64,000 nt of DNA, taken from assembly GCA_016933255.1 (NCBI GenBank), contig JAFGBF010000030.1, forward strand, positions 1-64,000. Direction: 5' to 3'. Shown piece after piece: positions 44,189 to 55,089 of the stretch. Positions within the stretch are counted from its first letter, which is position 1, and every line of letters begins with the position of its first letter. A program made the position numbers and the translations under genes. The stretch is from Candidatus Krumholzibacteriota bacterium (lineage in GTDB: Bacteria; Krumholzibacteriota; Krumholzibacteriia; Krumholzibacteriales; Krumholzibacteriaceae). A model generated the notes under the pieces. The model did no database searches. It had not been told where the DNA came from and worked only from the letters and a program-made list of their open reading frames with translations.

Positions 44189-46114
44189 TTATGCTTTTCT
44201 ATCCACCTCGTCAACCAATTCCGCTATTAATTGCTCTATTTTTTTCGAACCGACTCTTCCTTTGGATTTTGATCTCACATCCAGAGTCCCGTTCTCAGAC
44301 TCGTCCCCTCCGCAGACAGCTGCATATGGGACCTTCTGCAATTCACATTCCCGGATCCTGAACCCGAGCCTTTCCTCTCTTAGATCGCATTCCGCCCTGA
44401 TACCTGCCTTTTTCATCTTTTCAGCACACTGCAGAGCGTACTCGTGGAAATCCTTGCCGACAGGTATGATCCTGACCTGTTCGGGCGCGAGCCAAAGAGG
44501 AAACAGGCCGGCGTAATGTTCGGTCAAAGTCCCGATGAACCTTTCGATCGATCCCAAAAGGGCCCGGTGTATCATGTAGACATATTCTTTTTTCCCTTCA
44601 CTGTCAACATACTGAACGTTGAACCTTCTCGGAAGGTTGAAATCAAACTGGATAGTTGTCGCCTGCCAGCCTCTTCCTATCGCATCTATCAGCTTCAGAT
44701 CTATTTTGGGACCGTAAAAAACAGCTTCGCCTGCAATCTTTTTAAATGGTATGTCGCGTTTCTCGATCGCCTTGAGAAGTGCGCTTTCCGCCATCTGCCA
44801 TTCCTCGGGCGATCCGGCGTACTTATCCATATTCGCAGGATCGTGAGCGCTCAGCTCTACGGTATATTCGTGGAAGCCGAAAGTAGTCAGGATGTGATGC
44901 GCAAGATCAAAGCATTTATCGACTTCTTCGTCAAGCTGTTCAGGCGTACAGAAAATATGAGCGTCGTCCTGCGTAAAACCCCTCACGCGTAGAAGCCCGT
45001 GAAGGGTTCCTGACCTCTCATTCCTGTAGACCGTCCCAAGTTCGGCGTAACGGACAGGAAGGTCCCTGTAGCTGTGAAGATGGCTTTTGTAAACAAGGAT
45101 ATGACCCGGGCAATTCATCGGCTTAAGAACGAATTCCTGTCCCTCGGAACTGTTAATGATAAACATGTTCTCTTTGTAATAGTCATAATGTCCCGATCTC
45201 TTCCACAGTTCGCTGCGGGCAATGTGAGGAGTCATGATCATTTCATACCCGTTGTCCCTGTGTTCTTTCTTCCAGAATCCTTCTACCAGCTCACGAAGGA
45301 TAAAACCCTTTGGATACCAGAATGCAAGTCCCCCGCCCGCCTCTTCTTTTATATCAAACAGCCCCAGCTGGGGACCGAGTTTCCTGTGATCTCTTTTTTT
45401 GGCCTCTTCCCTTCTATCAAGCTCTTCTTTCAACTCGTCTGCAGAAAAGAAGACTGTGCCGTATACTCTCTGGAGCATCTCCCTTTTTTCGTCACCCCTC
45501 CAGTACGCTCCCGCAAGCGAAAGCAATTTAAAATGCTTGAGCATTTTTATGTCGGGTATATGAGGACCCCTGCATAGATCCGTGAATGAACCAAGCTTGT
45601 AGATCGACACTGTATCGTCCTGGATCTCATTTATCAGCTCGACTTTGAACTGCTGGGATCTCGATGAAAAGAGTTCAAGCGCTTCCTCTTTTGATATCAC
45701 TTCGCGGATAAACTGAAGATCACCTGTTTTCAGAAGCTCTCTCATCTTTTTTTCGATCGCCTCGAGATCTTCGGGAGTAAAATTTCTCTCCAGAAGGAAA
45801 TCGTAATAGAATCCATCCTTTATGGAAGGTCCTATGGCAAAGCTGGTCTCCGGGAAAAGCTCCTGTACGGCCAGAGCCATCAGATGTGAAGCGCTGTGCC
45901 TGAGTATATCGAGGCCTTCGGGTTCATCGACAGTTATGACTGAAAAATCGCCGCCTTCAGCGATCTTGTGATCCAGATCGCAGATCACTCCGGCGATCCT
46001 TGCCGCGACCGCTTTTTTGCTTATCGACCTGGGCAATTTCCCCAGAAGCTCCTTGACCTGAACACTGTCAGCGTACTCTTCTTTTGATCCATCCGGATAT
46101 ATTATCTCAACCAT
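44189..46114 (-). CDS. thrS: Threonyl-tRNA synthetase
   Basis: 641 aa from ATG 46114 (VEIIYPDGSKEEY), the normal ThrS N-terminus; the ORF continues to 46192 through the tRNA-Val gene. TGS domain (1-60), editing domain with ILRHSASHLMALAV, then the class II core: motif 2 YRNERSGTLHGLLRVRGFTQDDAH, CPGH zinc ligand, and motif 3 before the anticodon domain at about 540. The weak RBS (AGG) is the only oddity. Followed by the infC leader. Confidence 0.96.
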   Translation of the reverse strand: MVEIIYPDGSKEEYADSVQVKELLGKLPRSISKKAVAARIAGVICDLDHKIAEGGDFSVITVDEPEGLDILRHSASHLMALAVQELFPETSFAIGPSIKDGFYYDFLLERNFTPEDLEAIEKKMRELLKTGDLQFIREVISKEEALELFSSRSQQFKVELINEIQDDTVSIYKLGSFTDLCRGPHIPDIKMLKHFKLLSLAGAYWRGDEKREMLQRVYGTVFFSADELKEELDRREEAKKRDHRKLGPQLGLFDIKEEAGGGLAFWYPKGFILRELVEGFWKKEHRDNGYEMIMTPHIARSELWKRSGHYDYYKENMFIINSSEGQEFVLKPMNCPGHILVYKSHLHSYRDLPVRYAELGTVYRNERSGTLHGLLRVRGFTQDDAHIFCTPEQLDEEVDKCFDLAHHILTTFGFHEYTVELSAHDPANMDKYAGSPEEWQMAESALLKAIEKRDIPFKKIAGEAVFYGPKIDLKLIDAIGRGWQATTIQFDFNLPRRFNVQYVDSEGKKEYVYMIHRALLGSIERFIGTLTEHYAGLFPLWLAPEQVRIIPVGKDFHEYALQCAEKMKKAGIRAECDLREERLGFRIRECELQKVPYAAVCGGDESENGTLDVRSKSKGRVGSKKIEQLIAELVDEVDRKA

Positions 46115-46152
46115 CAGCCTGTCTTTCCATCTATCACGGAAAATAAAAGGAA

Positions 46153-46229
46153 TGGTGGGCGATACTGGAATTGAACCAGTGACCCCCTGCATGTCAAGCA
46201 GGTACTCTAACCATCTGAGCTAATCGCCC
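46153..46229 (-). tRNA. tRNA-Val (anticodon GAC)
   Basis: Acceptor GGGCGAT (46229-46223) pairs with ATCGCCC (46163-46157). Anticodon stem CCTGC/GCAGG closes TTGACAT, anticodon GAC (Val). T-arm ACTGG TTCAATT CCAGT. Discriminator A and encoded CCA end at 46153. It lies upstream of thrS on the same strand. Confidence 0.95.
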
Positions 46230-46297
46230 ACTCACCATTTCAGATGAATCTTATGTAAATAACCGGCTTAGAGCAACTAAATAATCAGATTTACAGA

Positions 46298-48313
<2,016 letters not shown>

Positions 48314-48435
48314 TTATTTAAAGAATTACATTACTGCTGGAAAAATTTGGCAGATACTGAAAATACTCCGCACCTGTCAGAACCTGCCATAAATGCCAGC
48401 ATGGCATAGTATGACAGACAAAGCTCAAATATACT

Positions 48436-48747
48436 TTATTTATCCTCATCCTCGGGATCATCCTCTATCAGGCATTTTATCTCGCCATTTTCGAAACGCA
48501 GCTGGACCTCAAGACAGATCTCAAAGTTCTTCTTTGCGATATCGCTGTATTCGTAAAAAACGCACCTGCCTCCTCTTTCACACCTGTTCTTTTTGCGGCA
48601 GATCCTCAGCTGTTCAACCAGCCACGACTCGAGATATTCTCCCTCTTCGACATTCCATCTCTCTGCGTCCCTGTCTCTGTCATGCTCGTGATGGTACGGG
48701 AACAGCTTTCCTCTTATCTCCCTGATCAATTTTTCGAGTCTTTTCAT
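48436..48747 (-). CDS. Small Cys-rich protein of unknown function
   Basis: 103 aa. RBS GAGG precedes ATG 48747 by five bases. The middle holds evenly spaced Cys (C-x5-C-x5-C in ICRKKNRCERGGRC), with HHEHDRDRD before and two further Cys later, suggesting a metal site. A tail of Asp and Glu ends the protein. No family recognised. It lies between the CCA-adding enzyme and dnaK, same strand, but 220 bases before dnaK. Confidence 0.55.
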   Translation of the reverse strand: MKRLEKLIREIRGKLFPYHHEHDRDRDAERWNVEEGEYLESWLVEQLRICRKKNRCERGGRCVFYEYSDIAKKNFEICLEVQLRFENGEIKCLIEDDPEDEDK

Positions 48748-48802
48748 TTCAGCCTCTTGTCAAAATGGCCCCTGATCCGATATATAGCGGACTGAGCCGG
48801 CC

Positions 48803-50251
48803 TTATTGAACGGTTCCCTGGTCCCGGCGGGCCGGGCGATACCTCTCCCTTACTATAGCCTCAAGTCTTTCAGCCGTATTGATATCAGGGTCTTCCAACA
48901 CCATATCGAGGATCTCTCCAAGAATCGAACCGATCTTTCTTCCTGGAGATTCCCCGGTCATCCTGATTATGTCCGAACCGTTTATCGCAAGATCTTTTCT
49001 CTTAAAGACCGCTTCGGCAGATATTACGGCATCGACCCTCTTTCTGGAGATCTCGACCTCACTGGCGATTTTATCGTCCCCTTTTGAAGAACCATCGGCC
49101 ATCCTCAGGGCAAACAGATCATCGAGGGACTCCAGGCCGACCTTCGCAATAAACCGCCTGACAGCTGCATCCGACCATTCATCCGTAATATAGAACATGT
49201 GATGAAGGACCAGATGCGATACATATTTAACGAATGAATTTGGAAATACAAGACGATTCAGTATGCTTTTTGATATATTGGAACTCTCAAATTCATGCCC
49301 GTAGAATACGACCCTGTCATCGACCGTCTTTTTCATCTTCTTTTTCCCAAGATCATGAAGAAGAGCAGCCCATCTCACCTCTATGTTCCTGTCAGCAAGA
49401 TTACAGCATTTCACGCTGTGGACAAAAATATCATCGATGTGGAATTCATTCTGTTCTATCCCCCATGTATCCTCGAGCTCGGGCAATATGTACGGCAGGA
49501 TCCCTGTCTCATGCATGAATAAAAACCCGTCTCCCGGTCTTTCCGAATAGGTCATCATCTTGTTCAGTTCCAGCCTTATCCTCTCCATGGAAACCGTTTT
49601 AAGAGTATCGGCGTACTTTCTCATCAGGCGTTCAGTATCTTTTTCCACAGACAATCCGAACCGGGTCATAAACTGGACGCCTCTCAGGATCCTGAGAGGA
49701 TCTTCGATAAAAGATTCGTTCCTGTTTACCCTGAGCAGCCTCTTTTCAAGATCTTCCCTTCCTCCAAGGGGATCGACCAGTTGCCCCTTCCCCAGATCAA
49801 GGGCGATCGAATTGACAGTATAGTCTCTCCTGACGAGATCCTCTTCGACAGGGATATCGGGATCGAAGCGTACGCTGAAGTCCCTGTGCCCGGGACCGGT
49901 ACTCTCTTCTTTCCTTGGAAATGATATATCCACAGTATCGGACCGATCAGGAGTAAACTTGATCACCCCGAAAGACTTGCCGACAAGATCGGTTCTCCCG
50001 AATCTGTTCAGGATATCCAGAAGCCCCGGCGGGTCTATTCCTGAGACAAGGTAGTCTGTATCGACCGATACGCCGCCTGTTCCGAGAAGAATATCCCTTA
50101 CTGCACCGCCCACAAGGAAAAGGCCGCACTCTGCGAGAAGCGCATTTTCCCACTCATAAAACTCTCTCCCGAGCGATATTTCAGAATGTGCGTCCATACG
50201 CCGAAATGTACCTGAACGCGTCTCAGATGGCAACACCTTAACAATATTCAC
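48803..50251 (-). CDS. cca: CCA-adding enzyme/poly(A) polymerase family nucleotidyltransferase
   Basis: 482 aa from GTG 50251, set by GGGAGG nine bases before. Head domain: LVGGAVRDILLG and VDTDYLVSG, with the catalytic acidic residues (D-x-D), then the conserved RRDYTVNSIALDL and RILRGVQFMTRFGL. A C-terminal HD domain has LHDLGKK. It adds CCA to tRNA 3' ends or a poly(A) tail to RNA; the presence of two tRNA-Arg genes without encoded CCA shows this activity is needed. Class II with HD domain; CCA versus poly(A) specificity is not decided by sequence alone. Confidence 0.9.
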   Translation of the reverse strand: MNIVKVLPSETRSGTFRRMDAHSEISLGREFYEWENALLAECGLFLVGGAVRDILLGTGGVSVDTDYLVSGIDPPGLLDILNRFGRTDLVGKSFGVIKFTPDRSDTVDISFPRKEESTGPGHRDFSVRFDPDIPVEEDLVRRDYTVNSIALDLGKGQLVDPLGGREDLEKRLLRVNRNESFIEDPLRILRGVQFMTRFGLSVEKDTERLMRKYADTLKTVSMERIRLELNKMMTYSERPGDGFLFMHETGILPYILPELEDTWGIEQNEFHIDDIFVHSVKCCNLADRNIEVRWAALLHDLGKKKMKKTVDDRVVFYGHEFESSNISKSILNRLVFPNSFVKYVSHLVLHHMFYITDEWSDAAVRRFIAKVGLESLDDLFALRMADGSSKGDDKIASEVEISRKRVDAVISAEAVFKRKDLAINGSDIIRMTGESPGRKIGSILGEILDMVLEDPDINTAERLEAIVRERYRPARRDQGTVQ

Positions 50252-50276
50252 AGGCTGGAGCCTCCCTGCGTCGGAC

Positions 50277-50309
50277 AAAAAAAGGACCGGCGCTGACGAG
50301 CCGGTCCTT
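50277..50309 (-). terminator. Intrinsic terminator of the tRNA cluster
   Basis: AAGGACCGGC (50282-50291) and GCCGGTCCTT (50300-50309) form a perfect 10-bp stem with an 8-base loop. On the minus strand a T-run follows (complement of 50277-50283), just after the tRNA-Leu gene. Confidence 0.9.
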
Positions 50310-50319
50310 CCTTACTTTC

Positions 50320-50407
50320 TGGTGCCGAGGGCGGGACTTGAACCCGCACGATGCCAGGCATCAGCGGATTTTAAGTCCGCTGCGTCTACCAGTTCCGCCA
50401 CCCCGGC
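50320..50407 (-). tRNA. tRNA-Leu (anticodon TAA)
   Basis: Acceptor GCCGGGG (50407-50401), with encoded CCA ending at 50320. Anticodon stem GCGGA/TCCGC closes CTTAAAA, anticodon TAA (Leu, UUA). A long variable arm (about TGATGCCTGGCATCG) confirms a class II tRNA. Last member of the Gly-Cys-Leu cluster. Confidence 0.94.
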
Positions 50408-50497
50408 GCACTGCTAAAGCTATATCGGAATCGGACTTTCTTCAAGTGAAAATGGAAGCATTCCTTCGAATTCGGGATAGCCGCCGTAAAGATGATC

Positions 50498-50572
50498 TGG
50501 AGGCGGCAACCGGATTCGAACCGGTGATAACGATTTTGCAGACCGTCGCCTTAGCCACTTGGCTATGCCGCC
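50498..50572 (-). tRNA. tRNA-Cys (anticodon GCA)
   Basis: Acceptor GGCGGCA pairs with TGCCGCC, discriminator T, then encoded CCA ending at 50498. Anticodon stem ACGGT/ATCGT closes CTGCAAA, anticodon GCA. Discriminator U is the expected Cys identity base. Confidence 0.95.
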
Positions 50573-50582
50573 TCTAAATAGA

Positions 50583-50658
50583 TGGAGCGGGAAACGGGGT
50601 TCGAACCCGCGACCTCAACCTTGGCAAGGTTGCGCTCTACCAGCTGAGCTATTCCCGC
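50583..50658 (-). tRNA. tRNA-Gly (anticodon GCC)
   Basis: Acceptor GCGGGAA pairs with TTCCCGC, discriminator T and encoded CCA ending at 50583. Anticodon stem CAACC/GGTTG closes TTGCCAA, anticodon GCC. First in the minus-strand cluster, 46 bases downstream of the glgA stop. Confidence 0.95.
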
Positions 50659-50704
50659 TCGCGAATATCGATCAAATTTTCCTGTAATCTATATAAATAA
50701 AGCC

Positions 50705-52210
50705 TTAAGGCTTTGTCAACCTCATTCCTGGCTTTCCGGCTGTCTCCTTGTACATTTTCATATAGTCCCTGGCAGAATTTTCCCAGGAATGATCTTCTTT
50801 CATTATCCGTTTTCTCGTCTTCTTCACCGCAGGATCATTCTTAAAGAAAATCAGGGCCCTTTTTACCGTATCCAGGAGCGCCTCCGCGGTATATTCCTCG
50901 AAGGTAAAGCCGTTGCCCCGGCTGCCTTTCGCAGAAAGCTCAGAGATAGTATCCTTTAACCCCCCCGTAGCGCGAACGATCGGAATAGTCCCGTAGCGCA
51001 GGCTGTACATCTGGTTCAAACCGCAAGGTTCATACCTCGAGGGCATCATAAAGAAATCACTGCCCGCTTCAATAAGGTGGGCAAGTTTATTGCTGAACTC
51101 GAGCTTTATTCCAAGTTTTGAAGGATACTCTTTCCTGAGTTTGGTATACAGTTCGTGATATTTCTTCTGACCGGTGCCGAGTATTACAAACTTCAGGTCG
51201 AGTTCCATCAATTCCTCAAAAGCCTCGGAAAGGATATCAAATCCTTTCTGATCGACCAGTCTCGAAACGATACCGATAACAGGCTCCTCACCTTCCGGCA
51301 GTCCGAAAGCTCTGAGGATCTCGTCGCGATTTCCGGATTTGCCGGAAAGATCGCCAGGTGAAAAATGATATGGTATATGTTCGTCATTTTCAGGATCCCA
51401 TGCGGCGGGATCGATCCCGTTCAGAATACCGACCAGATCCTTTTTCCTGCTTGTGAGGACTCCTTCCAGACCGTAGCCGTATTCCTCGTTGCTCGAGATC
51501 TCATCGGCGTAGGCCTTACTTACCGTACTGATCGTCCCGGAAAACATCAAAGCCATCTTCATGATATTGACACGCCCCCAGAATTCAAAGGGGCTCATAG
51601 GCTGAAAGAACTCGGGATCAAGCCCCGCCTTGGCGAGGAACTCCGGTTCAAAAGCCCCCTGGTAGGCAAGGTTATGTATGCTGAAAACAGTGCCTGTATT
51701 TTTGAACAGTTCATTCTCGTCCTCTTCGATCGCGAGATATACAGGGATCAATCCTGAGTGAAAGTCGTTGCAGTGAATGACATCCGGCTTTATTCCGAGT
51801 CTCTTGACAGATTCGATGACCGCCCTGTTAAAGAAGATGACCCTCTCATCCTCATCGGTATACGCGTCTCCCGTCTCCGGGACCGTATAGATTCCCTTCC
51901 GGCCGTAGAAATGATCGTTCTCTATAAAATATACTTTTATGCGGGTACCCGGCTTCAGCGTAGAACTCAATCCGAACTCGATCTCTACTCCATCGACGGG
52001 AACGCTCATCCTCTCGATCCCTTTTTCCGGTTTTATCTTGAATTTCTTTCTGTCGACTTCGGAATAAAGGGGCGTGAATATTACGAGATCGCAGCCCAGT
52101 TTCTCAAGATCGTCAGGGAGTGCTCCGACAACATCGGCCAGACCCCCGACCTTTGAAAACGGCACCATTTCCGTCGATACGAGTACTACTTTCATCTTCT
52201 TTTCAGGCAT
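50705..52210 (-). CDS. glgA: Glycogen synthase (ADP-glucose type)
   Basis: 501 aa GT5 enzyme. The ADP-glucose contact motif is SKVGGLADVVGALP (about 19-32), and the catalytic domain has SIHNLAYQG and, near the C-terminus, PSRYEPCGLNQMYSLRYG. It extends alpha-1,4-glucan chains. The ATG overlaps the galT stop (TAATG) with GAGG seven bases upstream. Function in glycogen storage follows from the family. Confidence 0.95.
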   Translation of the reverse strand: MPEKKMKVVLVSTEMVPFSKVGGLADVVGALPDDLEKLGCDLVIFTPLYSEVDRKKFKIKPEKGIERMSVPVDGVEIEFGLSSTLKPGTRIKVYFIENDHFYGRKGIYTVPETGDAYTDEDERVIFFNRAVIESVKRLGIKPDVIHCNDFHSGLIPVYLAIEEDENELFKNTGTVFSIHNLAYQGAFEPEFLAKAGLDPEFFQPMSPFEFWGRVNIMKMALMFSGTISTVSKAYADEISSNEEYGYGLEGVLTSRKKDLVGILNGIDPAAWDPENDEHIPYHFSPGDLSGKSGNRDEILRAFGLPEGEEPVIGIVSRLVDQKGFDILSEAFEELMELDLKFVILGTGQKKYHELYTKLRKEYPSKLGIKLEFSNKLAHLIEAGSDFFMMPSRYEPCGLNQMYSLRYGTIPIVRATGGLKDTISELSAKGSRGNGFTFEEYTAEALLDTVKRALIFFKNDPAVKKTRKRIMKEDHSWENSARDYMKMYKETAGKPGMRLTKP

Positions 52211-53256
52211 TAATTTTCCTCAACCTTCTCAGTCTCCCGATTGATCTCCTCCAGCGAGGAGACGTCGATATTACGCAGCACTTCTGCGGCATCTTCCGGC
52301 GGCGTGGGATTTATATAAAACCCGCTGCCCCATTCAAATCCGGCCACCCGCGTAAGCTTTGGCATTATTTCGATGTGCCAGTGATAGTAATCCAGGTCAG
52401 GCTCGCCGCATGGAGTAGAATGAATGATGACGTTGAACGGCGGAGCGTCAAGGGCACTGTCTATCCTCAACAGGACGTTCTTCATAATATCAGCCAGACT
52501 ATGGAAACATCCGGAAGGAGTATTCTCGAATGAAGCTACATGCTTCAGCGGCAGCACCCATGTCTCATAGGGGAACCTGGCCGCGTACGGTGCGATCGCA
52601 ATGAAATTATCGTTCTGATAGATCACCCTCTTTGCTTCCCTTATCTCCTGCTTCAGGATATCGCAATAGATGCATCTTTCTTTCAGCTTGTAATGAAATT
52701 TCGCGCCGTTTAATTCTTCGATCGCTCGCTTCGGGATGATAGGGGTAGCAATAAGCTGCATATGGGAATGCTCAAGAGATGCTCCTGCATCCTCACCCCA
52801 GTTCTTGAAGATCAATATGTATTTGAACCGGGAATCTTTCTTCAGATCTATGCATCGTTCCCGCAGCGCCCAGAAGACACTCTCAATATGATCTACCGGG
52901 AGGTGCTGCAGATTCTTTGTATGATCGGGAGATTCTATCAGAACCTCATGAGCACCCACTCCCCTCATCTTGTCGTATATTCCGTCAGCACTTTTTGCAA
53001 GGTCTCCTTCGATCTGGAGGGCAGGAAACTTGTTCGGAACGACCCTGACTTTCCAGCCTTTCTCATTAGGAAGCGTGTGGGGGTCCCTGTATGCAAGCAC
53101 CTCCTTGGGAGTCTTATCTTCATTTCCGGTGCAAAAAGGGCAAAATCCGCCTTTTAAAGAAGGTTTTTCCCTCTTGTAATCGTCAGGCCTCTTTCCCCTT
53201 TCTGTAGAGATAATTACCCATCTCTCCAAAATCGGGCTCTTACGCAACTCTGGCAT
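52210..53256 (-). CDS. galT: Galactose-1-phosphate uridylyltransferase-like
   Basis: 348 aa HIT-superfamily enzyme. Zinc-binding GFCPFCTGNE and CIYC (about 38-44, 197-200), and the catalytic HxHxQ-type SLEHSHMQLIATP and YYHWHIEIMPK are intact. It exchanges UMP between UDP-glucose and galactose 1-phosphate; proteins of this group without a galK neighbour may act as UDP/ADP-sugar transferases. Adjacent glgA suggests glucan or sugar-nucleotide metabolism. Confidence 0.85.
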   Translation of the reverse strand: MPELRKSPILERWVIISTERGKRPDDYKREKPSLKGGFCPFCTGNEDKTPKEVLAYRDPHTLPNEKGWKVRVVPNKFPALQIEGDLAKSADGIYDKMRGVGAHEVLIESPDHTKNLQHLPVDHIESVFWALRERCIDLKKDSRFKYILIFKNWGEDAGASLEHSHMQLIATPIIPKRAIEELNGAKFHYKLKERCIYCDILKQEIREAKRVIYQNDNFIAIAPYAARFPYETWVLPLKHVASFENTPSGCFHSLADIMKNVLLRIDSALDAPPFNVIIHSTPCGEPDLDYYHWHIEIMPKLTRVAGFEWGSGFYINPTPPEDAAEVLRNIDVSSLEEINRETEKVEEN

Positions 53257-53287
53257 AGATGTTTAACTCCTTAATGTTGATATCCCG

Positions 53288-53848
53288 TTACTTCCTGACC
53301 GTAGTACTTACTATCCAGCAATCCGGGTACTCTTCGACAAGCATGTTCCTGGCCTGCGAAGCGTCATCTCTTTTAAGAAAATCACCCACCCTCACCTTAT
53401 ACATCCCATCCTCAAACTCTATATATACTGCAAGACCTGTTCCCGCCATGAAATTTTTCTTCAATTCCTTTGCTTTCTCCAGATCCGATGAAGCAAATAT
53501 CTGTATCCTGTATCCCGTATCGAAAGCGGAAGCGTCAATAACGGCATCCGAGACATCTTTCACCGAGAAAGAATCGGCAGCAGTCCTCCCGGAGAGCCTC
53601 ACTTCCTCTATCTGATCGTCGATCTCGTCATCTTCAAGCGCTTCGTCTTCGAGATCGTATATCTCATCAGGTATCTCCTCTTGCGTCTCTTCCTGCACCG
53701 ATATCGGCTCAGGAGCCGGTTCGATCTGATCGACATCAGCCGTAGTCCTGCCTGTTATTCCGGAGCGGGTACATCCGGCCTGAAGCATAATAATCATCAT
53801 GGCTGCTATGAGTAATGAGATCGGGAATAATCTGTACGAAATCCTCAT
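53288..53848 (-). CDS. SPOR-domain lipoprotein
   Basis: 186 aa from ATG 53848 (RBS GGGAGG). Signal ends in the lipobox MLQAGC. A long acidic linker (about 40-100) precedes a C-terminal SPOR domain (about 112-184, YRIQIFASSDLEKAKELKKNF and YKVRVGDFLKRDDAS). SPOR domains bind denuded peptidoglycan at division septa. No catalytic domain, so probably a structural or targeting lipoprotein. Confidence 0.85.
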   Translation of the reverse strand: MRISYRLFPISLLIAAMMIIMLQAGCTRSGITGRTTADVDQIEPAPEPISVQEETQEEIPDEIYDLEDEALEDDEIDDQIEEVRLSGRTAADSFSVKDVSDAVIDASAFDTGYRIQIFASSDLEKAKELKKNFMAGTGLAVYIEFEDGMYKVRVGDFLKRDDASQARNMLVEEYPDCWIVSTTVRK

Positions 53849-53941
53849 GGTCCATCCTCCCGTCCAAATAGCCTGAATCAGCTTCGCCACTAATTAACAG
53901 ATAAAAATAGAACTGTCAATGAAATATGACGGCAGGTCCCG

Positions 53942-55036
53942 TCATCTGGAGATGAGATCCTGATAAAGCCTTTCCGTACTTTCCGCTATCGAATCCCAGT
54001 TGTACTCACTAAGTACTTTTTCCTTTCCCATCCTCCCGAATCTCGAACGGCTCTCGTCATCGAGACCGATCATCTCATTCATCGCTCTGACAAGATCGCC
54101 GGGGTCATCATGAATAAATCTGAGCGACAATTCGCCTGCTACTTCGAGGTTCTCAGGAATGTCACTTATCAGCACAGGTCTGGAGAAACTCATAGCCTCT
54201 ATAAGAGAGATCGGCAGCCCCTCTACTATCGACGGCAGGACATAAAAGGCACAATGAGCATACAGTTCACTCAATCTGTCACCTGAAATATAACCGGGAA
54301 ATATCACTCTGCTGTCAGCTTTTTCGTGCAGCATCCCGGCATATTCGCTTTCAAACCGTTCATCCCCGACGATTACAAGCTTCATATCGGTATCAATCCT
54401 GGAAAACGCGTCGATCAGAGTGTGAAATCCCCTCTCGACTATAAAACGTCCGACAGTAAGTATATATCTTTCCTTTTTAAGTCCAAGGCCGCAGGAATCG
54501 CTGAATTCAGGAGTATCACAGATCGTCGCCCCGTTAGGAATATACGAGACTTCCCTGCCGTATTCAGCTGAAAGCTGTCCCTTCATAAGCCTTGAGACCG
54601 CAATGACAGCGTCTGTGTTTCTCACCGCGCATCTTTCACCGGTTTTCAGCATATACTTCGCGACCTTACCCCACTTCTGCTGCCGGTAATCAAGCGCGTG
54701 TACAGTCGAAACCGTCTTTTTCCCTGACAGTCTCCCGAGGCCGCTGAAGATCGAAGGGCCGACCCCGTGATAGTGGATTATATCATAGCCTCTGAAAGCT
54801 ATAATAAGAGATGAGAGAAATGAGGTCGTGGCAGTATCCAGGTTTTTCGTCGGTATTGAAGGGACGACTTCTATCTTCATCCCAAGATATTCAGCCCTGT
54901 CACAAAACGGCTTTCTTCCGAATACCGTTATCTCGTGGCCTTTGAGAGCAAGGCGCCTGCCGATCTCTTCGACATGCCTCTCTATGCCTCCGAAAAGCGC
55001 TGGAAGCCCTTTTGATCCGATAATCGCAACTTTCAA
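53942..55036 (-). CDS. Glycosyltransferase, GT4-like
   Basis: 364 aa GT-B protein. N-terminal VAIIGSKGLPALFGGIERHVEE resembles the rhamnosyltransferase-type GT1/DUF1972 group, and the C-terminal donor site has LPSIVEGLPISLIEAMSFSRPVL. TTG start with poor RBS. It belongs to the second polysaccharide cluster. Donor and acceptor cannot be assigned. Confidence 0.87.
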   Translation of the reverse strand: MKVAIIGSKGLPALFGGIERHVEEIGRRLALKGHEITVFGRKPFCDRAEYLGMKIEVVPSIPTKNLDTATTSFLSSLIIAFRGYDIIHYHGVGPSIFSGLGRLSGKKTVSTVHALDYRQQKWGKVAKYMLKTGERCAVRNTDAVIAVSRLMKGQLSAEYGREVSYIPNGATICDTPEFSDSCGLGLKKERYILTVGRFIVERGFHTLIDAFSRIDTDMKLVIVGDERFESEYAGMLHEKADSRVIFPGYISGDRLSELYAHCAFYVLPSIVEGLPISLIEAMSFSRPVLISDIPENLEVAGELSLRFIHDDPGDLVRAMNEMIGLDDESRSRFGRMGKEKVLSEYNWDSIAESTERLYQDLISR

Positions 55037-55089
55037 TTTGCCAGTTCTTTCATCTTTAAATTAAAAGTTCTGCGGGTGGATCCGGATGA

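Noticed and set aside
46115..46192. N-terminal extension of thrS into tRNA-Val
   Set aside because: The ThrS family begins at the TGS domain, and the extension is translated tRNA sequence.
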